Shown here piece after piece: positions 51,630 through 60,498 of a stretch of DNA of 64,000 nucleotides. The DNA is taken from the NCBI RefSeq assembly GCF_011065405.1, contig NZ_CP047056.1, positions 3,184,747 through 3,248,746 on the forward strand, written 5' to 3'. The DNA is from Succinivibrio dextrinosolvens. GTDB lineage: Bacteria; Pseudomonadota; Gammaproteobacteria; Enterobacterales; Succinivibrionaceae. The notes below the pieces were generated by a model, which was not told the origin of the DNA, did no database searches, and saw only the letters and a program-made list of their open reading frames with translations. Position 1 is the stretch's first letter. The number at the start of each line of letters is the position of its first letter. Position numbers and translations under genes: made by a program.

Positions 51630-53282
51630 ATGGTTACTGTGGATAAATGTATGGGCTTATATTTTAATTCTGGATTTAAATGCTTCGAATTCTCGTTGAA
51701 CTCTGAAATATTTATCGATAAAAGTGAAGTTATTTCTTTATTGAACCGAATTATAAACACAAGCCAATGCTTCATATGTATCACTCGACCAAGACGCTTT
51801 GGTAAATCTTTTACAGCTGAGATGCTCAGTGCCTACTACTCCAAAGGTGTGGACAGTTCTTTTCTGTTTGATAATCTTAAGATTGCAAAATCAGATTCTT
51901 ATAAAAACCATCTGAACAAATACAATACTATCTTTATTGATGTGCAGCAGTTTTTGAGCAATGCGGATAAAGATGTTTCAAAGATGCTGTCCAATCTTGA
52001 GTCTGAAATTAAAAATGAATTAAGAGCTCTTTACCCAGAACAGGAAATTGCAGAGGAAAGAAAGCTTAATCAGATCCTTTCAGATATATATAGCAGGGAA
52101 ACTGAAGCTCTTGGCAAAAGTAACGGTTTTGTATTCATCATAGATGAGTGGGACTGCATCATGAGAGAAAAACAGACTGATGCAGATGGAATAAAGCTAT
52201 ATCTTGATTATTTGCGAGCTTTATTTAAAGACCGTTCCTATGTATCCCTTGCCTATATGACTGGTATTCTTCCTATCAAGAAATACGGTACCCACAGTGC
52301 TCTTAATATGTTTAGAGAATTCTCTATGACAGAGCCTGGAGAATATGCTCCTTTTGTTGGCTTTACAGAGGAAGATGTCAGGGAGTTATGCAGTCAGTTC
52401 AATGCAGACTTTTATTCCATGAAAAAATGGTATGACGGTTATATCTTTGATGACGATCTGCACCTTTACAATCCTAATTCAGTGGTTGAGTCTCTTTTAA
52501 GAAAGAAGTTTTTAAGTTACTGGTCTCAGACTGAAACCTTCGAGAGCTTAAGCAGATACATAGATCTGAATATGTCTGGTTTGCGAGATGATATCGTATC
52601 TCTTATTGCTGGAAATGAAATAGCTGTAAATTCAGCAACATTCCATAATGATATGACAACCTTTAACAATAAGGATGATGTGTTAACACTCCTTATCCAT
52701 TTAGGATATCTTGCAATAAATCCAGAATCTAATCTTAAAGGGGTAGATAACGATAAGATCTTTGCTGTACATATTCCTAATGACGAAATAAGAAAGGAAT
52801 TTAAGAATATCACCAAGGATAACCAGAACTATCCAGGTATTTATGCTCTTATCGATCAGTCATTAGATTTGCTTGAAAATATATGGTCAATGAATAATGA
52901 GAAGGTAGCTCAGGCGTTTGATCTAGCTCATCAGGACCATACTTCAATTCTAAAATACAATGATGAGAATTCTCTAAGCTGTGTTATTTCTCTTTCTTTG
53001 TATCTTGGTACGGTTGATACCTATACCGTTCACAGAGAACTTCCTGCAGGAAAAGGCTTTGCTGATATGGTCTATCTGCCAAAGGCTGGCATTGATAAAC
53101 CTGCTTTGCTGGTTGAACTAAAGTATGATAAGACCGCTGAAACAGCAATCGATCAGATAAAAAAGAAGAACTACGGCAGAATTTTCAGAGATTACACAGG
53201 AGATATTCTTCTGGTAGGTATCAATTATGATAAAGATACCAAAGAGCATCAGTGCAAAATAGAGAGAATGCAGAAGCTGTAA
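51630..53282 (+). CDS. AAA-ATPase-like protein with C-terminal PD-(D/E)XK nuclease domain
   Basis: This protein of about 550 residues is of the same family as the gene at 43775-45394. It has the nucleotide motif TRPRRFGKSFTAEML, Walker B FIIDEWDCIMRE, a middle region GYIFDDDLHLYNPNSVV, and a nuclease-like end GFADMVYLPK with LLVELKYDK. The start may be the ATG at 51651 (MGLYFNSG), which is where relatives begin. No strong ribosome-binding site supports either. It lies between the end of a transporter gene and a decayed copy of that same end, which suggests that it arrived as an insertion or exchange. Confidence 0.85.
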   Translation: MVTVDKCMGLYFNSGFKCFEFSLNSEIFIDKSEVISLLNRIINTSQCFICITRPRRFGKSFTAEMLSAYYSKGVDSSFLFDNLKIAKSDSYKNHLNKYNTIFIDVQQFLSNADKDVSKMLSNLESEIKNELRALYPEQEIAEERKLNQILSDIYSRETEALGKSNGFVFIIDEWDCIMREKQTDADGIKLYLDYLRALFKDRSYVSLAYMTGILPIKKYGTHSALNMFREFSMTEPGEYAPFVGFTEEDVRELCSQFNADFYSMKKWYDGYIFDDDLHLYNPNSVVESLLRKKFLSYWSQTETFESLSRYIDLNMSGLRDDIVSLIAGNEIAVNSATFHNDMTTFNNKDDVLTLLIHLGYLAINPESNLKGVDNDKIFAVHIPNDEIRKEFKNITKDNQNYPGIYALIDQSLDLLENIWSMNNEKVAQAFDLAHQDHTSILKYNDENSLSCVISLSLYLGTVDTYTVHRELPAGKGFADMVYLPKAGIDKPALLVELKYDKTAETAIDQIKKKNYGRIFRDYTGDILLVGINYDKDTKEHQCKIERMQKL

Positions 53283-53300
53283 AAAAACTGATTAGTCATC

Positions 53301-53392
53301 ATTCCGATTGTAGGCGGATATCTTCAGTATAAGGTGACTATAAGCTGAAACAGGATTGTTGGGGCCTTGTAGGATTGAGGATTATCAACTGG
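53301..53392 (+). pseudogene. decayed copy of the 3' end of the DMT transporter gene
   Basis: The 92 bases align with 51469-51563, for example GGATATCTTCAGTATAAGG against GGATATCTTCTGTATAAGG and GATTATCAAC against GATAATCAAC. They contain stop codons in the coding frame. No start or upstream part is present. Confidence 0.7.
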
Positions 53393-53596
53393 GAGTTTAT
53401 ATGTATTCTCTTGTTTTATAAGTTTTTTTTCTTCCGTTTAAATCTCTAAATGGGTACTGTAATCAGGTATTTTTTTTATCCTATTCTTAATTAACCGCAT
53501 CTATTTTCAAATAAAGCTGTTTTTGTTGTTATTCTAATTTTTGGAACACCTGCTATCTATAATCAGATAACGGTATTTCTGATAGGATAATAATAC

Positions 53597-53955
53597 ATGG
53601 TAATGTCCAATATCTACTTAACGTCTGATTTCTATTTTGACGATGCTTTGAATGAGAATTTTCAGTTGGTTGTTTCTGATCTAAAAAACAGAATCATCAA
53701 TAGGGACTCTGTAATCTCCATTGCCTTGATAAACCAGCTGTTACCGGTAGGCTACAATCGTGCCAAACAGTTCTTCCTTAAATTAAAAAACGAGGGTATC
53801 TAGATGGGAAAGGAAGGTTGATTTTTGATGGTTACTCTGAAGATAAGAGCTCTCATCCTGAGAATATGCGTCTTCTAAAATCTGTTCATGATCTATGTGT
53901 TGATAATTCTTATAGCAAAATTATTTATCGGAAAAAAATGCAAATTACAGCTTGA
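53597..53955 (+). pseudogene. FtsK-gamma-like winged-helix fragment, frameshifted
   Basis: The first 68 codons encode FQLVVSDLKNRIINRDSVISIALINQLLPVGYNRAKQFFLKLKNEGI, which has the form of the FtsK/SpoIIIE gamma domain (the DNA-reading winged helix, with GYNRA and a following helix). The frame stops at 53801. Shifting the frame continues LDGKGRLIFDGYSED and ENMRLLKSVHDLCVDN to about 53955. The motor domain is absent. This is probably a remnant of a plasmid or phage protein. Confidence 0.55.
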
Positions 53956-54149
53956 AATTGCGAATTATGCAACAACTAACGAAAAATAATAAAGATAAGT
54001 GGATGAATGAAAATGGAGGAGGTCGTTACAAAGACCATTACTCTAAAATGATAAATCTTATTTTGAATGACATTGGACCTATTTGTATAGGTCAAAGTTG
54101 TGATCTATGTGTAAAAATAAGGTTTGTAAAATAGAACGTTGAAATACTG

Positions 54150-54174
54150 TAAAAATCGGGGAGCTTAGCTCCCC
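54150..54174 (-). terminator. terminator of asnS
   Basis: GGGGAGC and GCTCCCC pair around a three-base loop and are followed by five T residues on the minus strand. Confidence 0.85.
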
Positions 54175-54201
54175 AATTCTATATTTAATTCATTGAGTAA
54201 A

Positions 54202-55602
54202 TTAGAATTCAGCTGAACGTGGAGTACGTGGGAATGGGATTACGTCACGTACATTACCAACACCAGTGATGTAAACAATCAGACGTTCGAAGCCTAAGCC
54301 GAAGCCTGAGTGCGGTGCTGAACCATAGCGGCGTAGATCTCTGTACCACCAGTAGTCTTTCTTGTTAAGTCCAAGCTCATCCATACGTCTATCCAGCTTC
54401 TCAAGGTTGTCCTCACGCTGAGAACCACCGATGATCTCACCGATGCCTGGAGCTAAAACGTCCATTGCAGCAACAGTCTTGCCATCCTCATTCTGTTTCA
54501 TGTAGAAGGCCTTGATGTCCTTTGGATAGTTCTTAACAACTACAGGAGCCTTGAAGTGTTCTTCAGCAAGATATCTCTCGTGCTCTGACTGCAGATCGAT
54601 ACCCCACTCAACTGGGTACTCAAACTTCTTGGTAGCTTTCTTTAGAATCTCGATTGCATCGGTGTAATCAACCTGAGCAAAGTCTGATTTTACGAAGTTC
54701 TCAAGACGGGTAATAGCATCTTTATCAACACGCTGAGCGATAAAGTTCATGTCATCTGAACGCTGCTCTAAAACAGTCTTGAATACATGCTTTAGAAGAT
54801 CTTCAGCGGTCTTCGCACAGCCATTCAAGTCTGTGAATGACATCTCAGGCTCAACCATCCAGAACTCAGCTAGGTGACGGGTGGTGTTTGAGTTTTCAGC
54901 TCTGAAGGTAGGACCAAAGGTGTATACCTTTGAGAAGGCACTGGCATAGGTCTCAACATTCAGCTGACCTGAAACGGTCATGTAAGCGTGTTTACCAAAG
55001 AAGTCCTTGGAGAAGTCAGCCTCACCCTTGTCGTTCTTTGGAACGTTGTTTAAATCGAAATTGGTAACAGTGAACATCTCACCTGCACCCTCACAGTCAG
55101 AAGCTGTGATAAGTGGAGTTGCCACCCACATGAAACCGTTCTGCTGGAAGTAGCTGTGAATTGCATAGGCAACGGTGTTGCGGATACGCATTACAGCTCC
55201 CATCAGATTGGTACGAGGACGTAAGTGGGCATACTCACGCAGGTACTCAACAGTGTGACGCTTTGCTGACATAGGGTAGGTATCAGGATCTTCAACGAAA
55301 CCTGTTACGATAATCTTGTCGGCTAATACCTCATAAGCCTGTCCCTTACCTTCAGAAGCCTTTAAGGTTCCTTCAACAACAACAGCACAGCCGGTGGTCA
55401 GTCTTAAAACATCTGACTCATAATTGTCCAGATTATTCTGAGCAATAACCTGAACGCTGTCAAAACCTGAACCATCGTTTACAGCCAGGAATGAAAAACC
55501 GGCCTTTGAATCACGACGGGTACGAATCCAACCTGCAAGAGTTACTTTTTCACCGATAGCAACTTTTCCTGCAAGGATTTCTTTTGTACTTAAAAGACTC
55601 AT
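54202..55602 (-). CDS. asnS: asparaginyl-tRNA synthetase
   Basis: This 466-residue class II enzyme charges tRNA-Asn. It has an N-terminal OB-fold ([27 protein letters not shown]). The catalytic domain carries motif 2 ([22 protein letters not shown]) and motif 3 ([27 protein letters not shown]). Presence of AsnS means that asparagine is charged directly rather than through the amidotransferase route. Length and motifs match the enterobacterial enzyme. Confidence 0.97.
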   Translation of the reverse strand: MSLLSTKEILAGKVAIGEKVTLAGWIRTRRDSKAGFSFLAVNDGSGFDSVQVIAQNNLDNYESDVLRLTTGCAVVVEGTLKASEGKGQAYEVLADKIIVTGFVEDPDTYPMSAKRHTVEYLREYAHLRPRTNLMGAVMRIRNTVAYAIHSYFQQNGFMWVATPLITASDCEGAGEMFTVTNFDLNNVPKNDKGEADFSKDFFGKHAYMTVSGQLNVETYASAFSKVYTFGPTFRAENSNTTRHLAEFWMVEPEMSFTDLNGCAKTAEDLLKHVFKTVLEQRSDDMNFIAQRVDKDAITRLENFVKSDFAQVDYTDAIEILKKATKKFEYPVEWGIDLQSEHERYLAEEHFKAPVVVKNYPKDIKAFYMKQNEDGKTVAAMDVLAPGIGEIIGGSQREDNLEKLDRRMDELGLNKKDYWWYRDLRRYGSAPHSGFGLGFERLIVYITGVGNVRDVIPFPRTPRSAEF

Positions 55603-55621
55603 AATCTGAAAATCCTAATTA

Positions 55622-56155
55622 TTATTTACTTGTTTTTAATGAATTCATGTACTCAGGATCAAGATGTCCTGCACGTGTCCTTACCAGGAACTGTCCCTTT
55701 GGATGCTTGGTATCTTTGTTAACCAGTAAAGCTGGAAGCTTTTTGGTTTTGTTTTCATCCAAAAATCTTTTCAGTTCGTGGGCTACGCTCTCACCTGCAA
55801 AGCGGCTCTCGATTGGCAGAGTGGTCTCATCAGGCATTACCAGCATGCCCTCAACGATAGTGATACCGTGGGTTGGAACAATGTTTTCAACTCTTGCAAC
55901 CACCTGTATACCTGTATTCTGTGCAATACGTGTTTTAGCATAGATGTAGAAGCTTTTTGCTGCAAGAACACCAAACAGAATCACAAAGAAATACTGAAGC
56001 CATGGCTGTTCACCTGTAGCCTCTAATACTCTGAAAGCCAGAATGATACCGATACCGGTAACAAATCCATAGATGATACCGAAGATTAACTGTACTACAG
56101 CAATTCTTGGTTCAAAGGAATTCTTTCTGTAATCTGCGTTAGTTAGCTGTGCCAT
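55622..56155 (-). CDS. membrane protein of unknown function
   Basis: This 177-residue protein has two close transmembrane segments (about residues 18 to 42 and 52 to 68) followed by a soluble C-terminal domain of about 100 residues with VARVENIVPTHGITIVEGMLVMPDETTLPIESRF. Its start overlaps the preceding lipoprotein gene by 17 bases, and it is followed 20 bases later by asnS. The family is not recognised. It may be part of an envelope-related unit with the lipoprotein. Confidence 0.7.
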   Translation of the reverse strand: MAQLTNADYRKNSFEPRIAVVQLIFGIIYGFVTGIGIILAFRVLEATGEQPWLQYFFVILFGVLAAKSFYIYAKTRIAQNTGIQVVARVENIVPTHGITIVEGMLVMPDETTLPIESRFAGESVAHELKRFLDENKTKKLPALLVNKDTKHPKGQFLVRTRAGHLDPEYMNSLKTSK

Positions 56156-56612
56156 GGATTATACCTTTATAGTTTTTCTTGACGTTGAATGCAGACTCAG
56201 CACTCTTGGAGTCTTCATCAACGATAATCTCAACAGTTGCATTTACCTGCAGCTGAAGCATTGGATTTGAAGTCAGACTCTTCTTTGCAACTGCATAGGT
56301 CTTGTTTGCAGGAACGAAAGTTAAGAACTGCTTATCCTCACGATTAACGATCTTAGTGTCAGTCTCGTCTACATAATTAGCAGCTTCTCTGCCGTTTAAT
56401 TTGATATTGATTTTTACCTTGTCAATAGGCATTGGTTCGGCTGATGAGTGATGAACAGTGTAGTCTACCAGAAAGCCTTCAACATTGTTTTTATTCTGGA
56501 ACTCAACCGAATTGATATTCAGGGTCATCTTACGTGCGCCCTCAGGAAGTGATGTACAGCCAGCTGCAAGCAGGGCAAGAGAACCTGCAACTGCGATAAG
56601 CATTTTTTTCAT
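56139..56612 (-). CDS. lipoprotein with LEA14-like domain
   Basis: This protein of about 157 residues has a signal peptide and lipobox LLAAGC (cysteine near residue 19), so it is membrane-anchored. The rest is a beta-rich domain (SVEFQNKNNVEGFLVDYTVHHSSAEPMPIDKVKINIKLNG) of the water-stress/LEA14 type. Start taken at the ATG at 56612 rather than an upstream TTG. It overlaps the next gene by 17 bases. Confidence 0.75.
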   Translation of the reverse strand: MKKMLIAVAGSLALLAAGCTSLPEGARKMTLNINSVEFQNKNNVEGFLVDYTVHHSSAEPMPIDKVKINIKLNGREAANYVDETDTKIVNREDKQFLTFVPANKTYAVAKKSLTSNPMLQLQVNATVEIIVDEDSKSAESAFNVKKNYKGIIHGTAN

Positions 56613-56792
56613 AATCAATATTCAAAATAAATAAAAACTGAGTGAACATTATACGCTTTGAATGGGCGTTTTTCCAATTTTATTGAGAGGTAAAACCTTA
56701 AAAATCTACTGATTTTCTCTGAATAATTAAGAGGATGACTGAAAAGTATTATTTTGAGGATTTTGTTTGTGACTAGAAGAGAATGTCATTTT

Positions 56793-56823
56793 AAACCGCC
56801 TCTTGTGATCAGATTGAGGCGGC
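56793..56823 (-). terminator. terminator of the YajG-like lipoprotein gene
   Basis: CCGCCTC and GAGGCGG pair around a 13-base loop, with a T-rich stretch on the minus strand. It lies 16 bases after the stop. Confidence 0.65.
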
Positions 56824-56838
56824 TGTCGTTAAGGAAGA

Positions 56839-57480
56839 TTACTGCAGATTTTTAAATTTCTCTAAGGCCAGATTGTAGATATTTGCCAAAGACTGTTCTG
56901 TGGTAGTCTTGTATAAAGTTCTGGTATCAGTCAACACTTTTCGTGTCTGTCTGTTTTTAAGATTGAAATGCTTCTGAGCTCCCTGATTCTGAGTGTAGAT
57001 ATCTAGTTCAATATCAGAATAGATGTTGTCATTGATCTTCTCAAGTCCAGCCCAGGTCCAGAACTGTTTGATGCTTACAGCCATAATGATGGTGTCTGAA
57101 TCCTCGGCTGCAGCCTCCTGAACAACTGTATATCCGTCATCACTTAAGGCTCTTTCAAGAATTTCCTTAACCACCATGGTTACAGTCTTGTCTCGTGGCA
57201 GCAGCATTGAACCGGTCTGTGAACCGAAGGTGTTCTTCAGTCTGGCATAGGCACGAGATTTGTAATCAGGACTTAAAATTTCTCCTGATGGCAGATTAGG
57301 CTGATTTTCATTGCCCACAAAAAGACGGTTGTCGGTAACATCTGCAATGCATACCTTCGGACCGTTGTTATATGAGACAACTTCGATAGGGGATTTCAGA
57401 TCAACAACATGTTCACCGTTAGAACATGCACTTAGGAACATTACAGCAAAAAGCTGCAGCAGAATTACTAGTTTTTTCAT
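56839..57480 (-). CDS. YajG-like lipoprotein
   Basis: This 213-residue protein has a signal peptide and lipobox FLSAC (cysteine near residue 19). The mature part has KVCIADVTDNR, VVKEILERALSDDGYTVV and a beta-rich end, which resembles YajG-type lipoproteins of unknown function. A further Cys (VCIAD) is buried in a strand. slyX lies 15 bases upstream in the same direction, so they may form one transcript. Confidence 0.7.
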   Translation of the reverse strand: MKKLVILLQLFAVMFLSACSNGEHVVDLKSPIEVVSYNNGPKVCIADVTDNRLFVGNENQPNLPSGEILSPDYKSRAYARLKNTFGSQTGSMLLPRDKTVTMVVKEILERALSDDGYTVVQEAAAEDSDTIIMAVSIKQFWTWAGLEKINDNIYSDIELDIYTQNQGAQKHFNLKNRQTRKVLTDTRTLYKTTTEQSLANIYNLALEKFKNLQ

Positions 57481-57495
57481 TTCAATACCTTGAGA

Positions 57496-57705
57496 TTAAT
57501 AATGAGGTGGTGGCACTTCATCCTTTTGCGAGCGGGTAGCATAAGGGTCTCCTACCTTAGAATAAAGAACCTTAAACTGTCGCTCTAGTTTATCCATCTT
57601 GTCATATAAATCACTTAGTTCCTTTGACTGTCTTTCAATGATATCCTCAAGCCAGGCAATCTTTTCCTCAAGTGAGATTATGTCGTTTCTGTTTTCTTTT
57701 TCCAT
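57496..57705 (-). CDS. slyX: SlyX family protein
   Basis: This 69-residue protein consists of one coiled coil (residues 8 to 50, ISLEEKIAWLEDIIERQSKELSDLYDKMDKLERQ) and the diagnostic C-terminal end PPPHY. This short family is confined mostly to Proteobacteria. The function is unknown. Confidence 0.9.
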   Translation of the reverse strand: MEKENRNDIISLEEKIAWLEDIIERQSKELSDLYDKMDKLERQFKVLYSKVGDPYATRSQKDEVPPPHY

Positions 57706-57770
57706 AAAAAATCCGTTGTTTTTTAGTCGGACAAATTATATGCTTTTTTCAGTGAATTTGGAGAAAAATC

Positions 57771-58301
57771 ATGTCAGCAACAGAATTAGTAGACATTGTC
57801 GATGAGGACAATAACATCGTCAAGACTGTTACCCGTAAGGAAATGAGAAAAGATCAGCTGCCTCACCGAGCATCCTATATTGCGGTGATGGATCATAGCG
57901 GTAAGTTTCTGATTGAAATCAGAACCTTATGCAAGGATTATTCTCCTGGTACCTTTGATGCTGTAGTAGGTGGGGTCATGCAGCATGGTGAGGATGAAAT
58001 CCTAAGTGCCAAAAGAGAACTTTTAGAAGAGATCGGAGTGGATGCGGACCAGCCTTCCTGTGAATTCCACAGTTTCGGTCCATACAAGATAATCTCAAAG
58101 AGCGGTATGAGATTTTTCTACGGATATCTATATCTGGCGATAACAGACAGTATTACCGTAAGACAGAAGAGTGAGGTTTCAGGAATTCTGTATTTATCCG
58201 AAGAGGATGTTTTAAGACTTGCAGATTCTACTGCATATGATTCTGTAGTTGCTTTTAAGGAAATTGTGAAAAGGGCAAAAGAGCAGGAACTGATTAAGTA
58301 G
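57771..58301 (+). CDS. Nudix hydrolase, YfcD type
   Basis: This 176-residue protein has the complete Nudix box (GGVMQHGEDEILSAKRELLEEIGV, residues 64 to 87), which binds magnesium and cleaves nucleoside diphosphate derivatives. The N-terminal VDIVDEDNNIVKTVTRKEMRKDQLPHRAS is typical of the YfcD/isopentenyl-diphosphate isomerase-like branch. Substrate is unknown. A start without strong AGG is present. It is divergent from slyX and is followed by a bidirectional hairpin. Confidence 0.88.
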   Translation: MSATELVDIVDEDNNIVKTVTRKEMRKDQLPHRASYIAVMDHSGKFLIEIRTLCKDYSPGTFDAVVGGVMQHGEDEILSAKRELLEEIGVDADQPSCEFHSFGPYKIISKSGMRFFYGYLYLAITDSITVRQKSEVSGILYLSEEDVLRLADSTAYDSVVAFKEIVKRAKEQELIK

Positions 58302-58334
58302 AAGCTTTACATGCTTTCCGAAAATAAATACGAA

Positions 58335-58357
58335 AAAGGCTGAGATTCTCAGCCTTT
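58335..58357. terminator. bidirectional terminator between the Nudix gene and corA
   Basis: AAAGGCTGAGA and TCTCAGCCTTT pair perfectly with almost no loop. Both sides carry short A or T runs. Confidence 0.8.
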
Positions 58358-58390
58358 GTCATATCAGTAATCTGCAGATATCGTGACTTA

Positions 58391-59344
58391 CTACAGCCAG
58401 CCTTTCTTTCTGAAGAATAAATAGGTTATAGCTGCAGACATAATCATCATGCCGATGGATAGAGGATATCCCCAGTACCATTCAAGCTCAGGCATGAACT
58501 TGAAGTTCATTCCGTAAACAGATGCAATCCAGGTTGGAGGCATGAACACTACCGCCGCCACTGAGAAGATCTTGATGATGCTGTTCTGCTTCTGATTGGT
58601 ATAGCCCATTGAAGCTTCCAGCTGGAAGTTAATCTTGTTGGAAATAAATGAGGTGTGAGGCAGAATAGACTCAATATCAGTTAAAACCTCATCCAAAATT
58701 CTAATCTGACGATCTTCAAGAGAACTTCCGAAGGTCTTTCTGATGAATCTTAAAGCTCGTCTGGTATCGTGAAGAGCCTGCAGAATCTGGGAGTTCAACT
58801 CCTCTTGATTTACAAGTTCCTCAAGGGTTTCGTCCACGTGCTGTTCATCGGTTATCTGATCGGAAGTTTCTTCCAGAGTGCTGTATGCATCCTCGATCAG
58901 ATCTGATAACTGATCCACTTTCAGTTCCTGCAGTTTTACCAGGATATCCAAAGCAGAACGTATATCGACCTTATTATGTCTGATGTAGTAGCGAAGTAGT
59001 CTGACAATGGAAATATCATCCTCACGGAAAGAGATCAGAAGATTCTTTCTCATTGTGAATGACATGTTCACACCATGAGTTTCGTTTGAAATTCTCTGTG
59101 GAAATAAGGAAAGAATATGTACACCGTCAGGTCCTACACGGAAACGTGATGATGACTCAATGTCATCCATCTCATCTTCTTCAGGGACATCTTCTACAAG
59201 TAATGCTTCAAGCCAGCTACGTTCTTCTTCATCAGGCTGATTAACATCCAGCCAGATAACGTCTGATGGCAGGGGCTCGGTTGTTTTTATTGGAACGATA
59301 GCTAGGGTATCGTCTTCTTCATTTAAAAGGCATGCTGAGATCAT
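58391..59344 (-). CDS. corA: CorA magnesium transporter
   Basis: The protein is 317 residues from the ATG at 59344. The longer frame upstream is not credible, because relatives begin near MISACLLN and GGAG precedes this ATG. CorA forms a pentameric channel for magnesium and cobalt. The cytosolic domain is acidic and helical. Two C-terminal transmembrane segments flank the diagnostic GMN (SVYGMNFKFMPE), ending FFRKKGWL. The leader contains mutually exclusive hairpins, one resembling a terminator, directly before the ribosome-binding site. Confidence 0.93.
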   Translation of the reverse strand: MISACLLNEEDDTLAIVPIKTTEPLPSDVIWLDVNQPDEEERSWLEALLVEDVPEEDEMDDIESSSRFRVGPDGVHILSLFPQRISNETHGVNMSFTMRKNLLISFREDDISIVRLLRYYIRHNKVDIRSALDILVKLQELKVDQLSDLIEDAYSTLEETSDQITDEQHVDETLEELVNQEELNSQILQALHDTRRALRFIRKTFGSSLEDRQIRILDEVLTDIESILPHTSFISNKINFQLEASMGYTNQKQNSIIKIFSVAAVVFMPPTWIASVYGMNFKFMPELEWYWGYPLSIGMMIMSAAITYLFFRKKGWL

Positions 59345-59425
59345 CTGGATTCTCCGAAAAACAGCTGACGCTGTTTGGTTATTCGCACTAGCAGCATGGC
59401 ATAAGGCTGTTTCTTTCAGCCCAAA
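59345..59425 (-). promoter_or_regulatory. corA leader with competing hairpins
   Basis: On the minus strand, in order, are GGCTG, AAACAGCC, AAACAGC and GCTGTTTTTC. The first two pair with each other, and the last two form a terminator-like hairpin with a T-run just before the corA ribosome-binding site. Copies two and four can pair instead. This is the layout of an attenuator. The ligand or signal is unknown. Magnesium is the obvious candidate. Confidence 0.45.
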
Positions 59426-59476
59426 GCTACCAATAGTTTTTTCCGTGTGTATTTTTTCACAAAAGAAAAATTTTTG

Positions 59477-59516
59477 CCACACAAAAAAACATATTATTTG
59501 AAATTTCTTTGTGTGG
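59477..59516. repeat. inverted repeat upstream of corA
   Basis: CCACACAAA and TTTGTGTGG form a perfect nine-base inverted repeat with a 22-base spacer in the gap between the gntR-type gene and corA. It may be an operator or the terminator of the upstream gene. Confidence 0.4.
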
Positions 59517-59565
59517 AATTTCGGGAGTGTGAAAAACAGTTCAGGAATACAGATGTTTCTTAAGA

Positions 59566-60219
59566 TCAGTCTGCATCAGAGAGATTGAAGTTTTTCCAGT
59601 AGGCACCGAACTCTGGAAGAATATGCTCGCGAAGTAGTTCTACCACCCGTCCGATATTCTTTTCCCGAATTGCATTGGCAATATTCTGATGCTCAACAAT
59701 TGATTTCTGCATATGCTCAAGGTTATTGCCTAAAAAGTTTCTGGCAGTATCCATGATTGCAGATATTCTTTCAAAAGAAGTGATAAAGTAATTATTCTCA
59801 CAGAGAGAAACCAAAGTTTCGTGGAATAGGGAGTCCTGCTGCAGATAGACATCTCCCTGATTTAAGGCCAGGGCAGATTTCATCTTCATGATAATGTTCT
59901 CGGTTCTTTCTATCAGTTTTTCCTGATTCTGACCAAAGGAGAGGATCATTCCCTGAGATTCGATTACAAAACGGAAATTCAGGAGATTTAAAAGTTCTTT
60001 CTGCGACAGAGAGAATACATAGGTCCCGCTTTTTGGTTTGCGCACGACCAGACCTTCAGCCTGAAGTCTTTTTAAGGCATCTCTGATAGGAGCCTTGTTT
60101 CCCTTTAATGACTGTTCAAGAGTTCTTTCAGAGATTTTTTCACCCATGGCAAAAGTGCCATTAACGATCATTTCTTTGATGCGGGTGTAAATAATGTCTT
60201 TCTGTAAGTCGTGTTCCAT
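59566..60219 (-). CDS. GntR family regulator (FadR/FCD subfamily)
   Basis: This 217-residue protein has an N-terminal winged helix (residues 5 to 70, with GEKISERTLEQSLKGNKAPIRDALKRLQAEGLVVRKPKSGTYVF) and a C-terminal all-helical FCD ligand domain. The FCD metal-binding histidines are probably in SLFHETLVSLC, VEHQNIANAI and LREHILPEF. FCD regulators usually bind small organic acids and repress nearby genes. The neighbour pit is divergent, so control of it is possible, but no operator is evident. Confidence 0.88.
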   Translation of the reverse strand: MEHDLQKDIIYTRIKEMIVNGTFAMGEKISERTLEQSLKGNKAPIRDALKRLQAEGLVVRKPKSGTYVFSLSQKELLNLLNFRFVIESQGMILSFGQNQEKLIERTENIIMKMKSALALNQGDVYLQQDSLFHETLVSLCENNYFITSFERISAIMDTARNFLGNNLEHMQKSIVEHQNIANAIREKNIGRVVELLREHILPEFGAYWKNFNLSDAD

Positions 60220-60498
60220 AATTTTTTTTACGTTTATTTGACGTTAAAAATTTTCTTTTCATTATATGATCTGCAATCTCAATTTCCCAAATTTTCTAAA
60301 AAAAATGGGGTATTGAACCAAAATAACGGGATATTTGTCACAATTAGTGGATTGTTACTTTTTTTAATTTTTTTCGTGTATTTCTCATAATTATTTTTCA
60401 ATTTAAAACTGTCTAATACATTGAACATCAAGGCTAGCCAAAACCTAGCTAACTTATGCTAAAATTCGAAAAAATATTAGAACACAATTAGGAAAAAT

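Noticed and set aside
53952-54134. Plus-strand frame of 60 codons upstream of the asnS terminator
   Set aside because: No ribosome-binding site and no recognisable features. It overlaps the decayed FtsK-like segment.
59345-59482. 46-residue N-terminal extension of CorA
   Set aside because: It covers the leader hairpins and is absent from the family. The internal ATG has GGAG.
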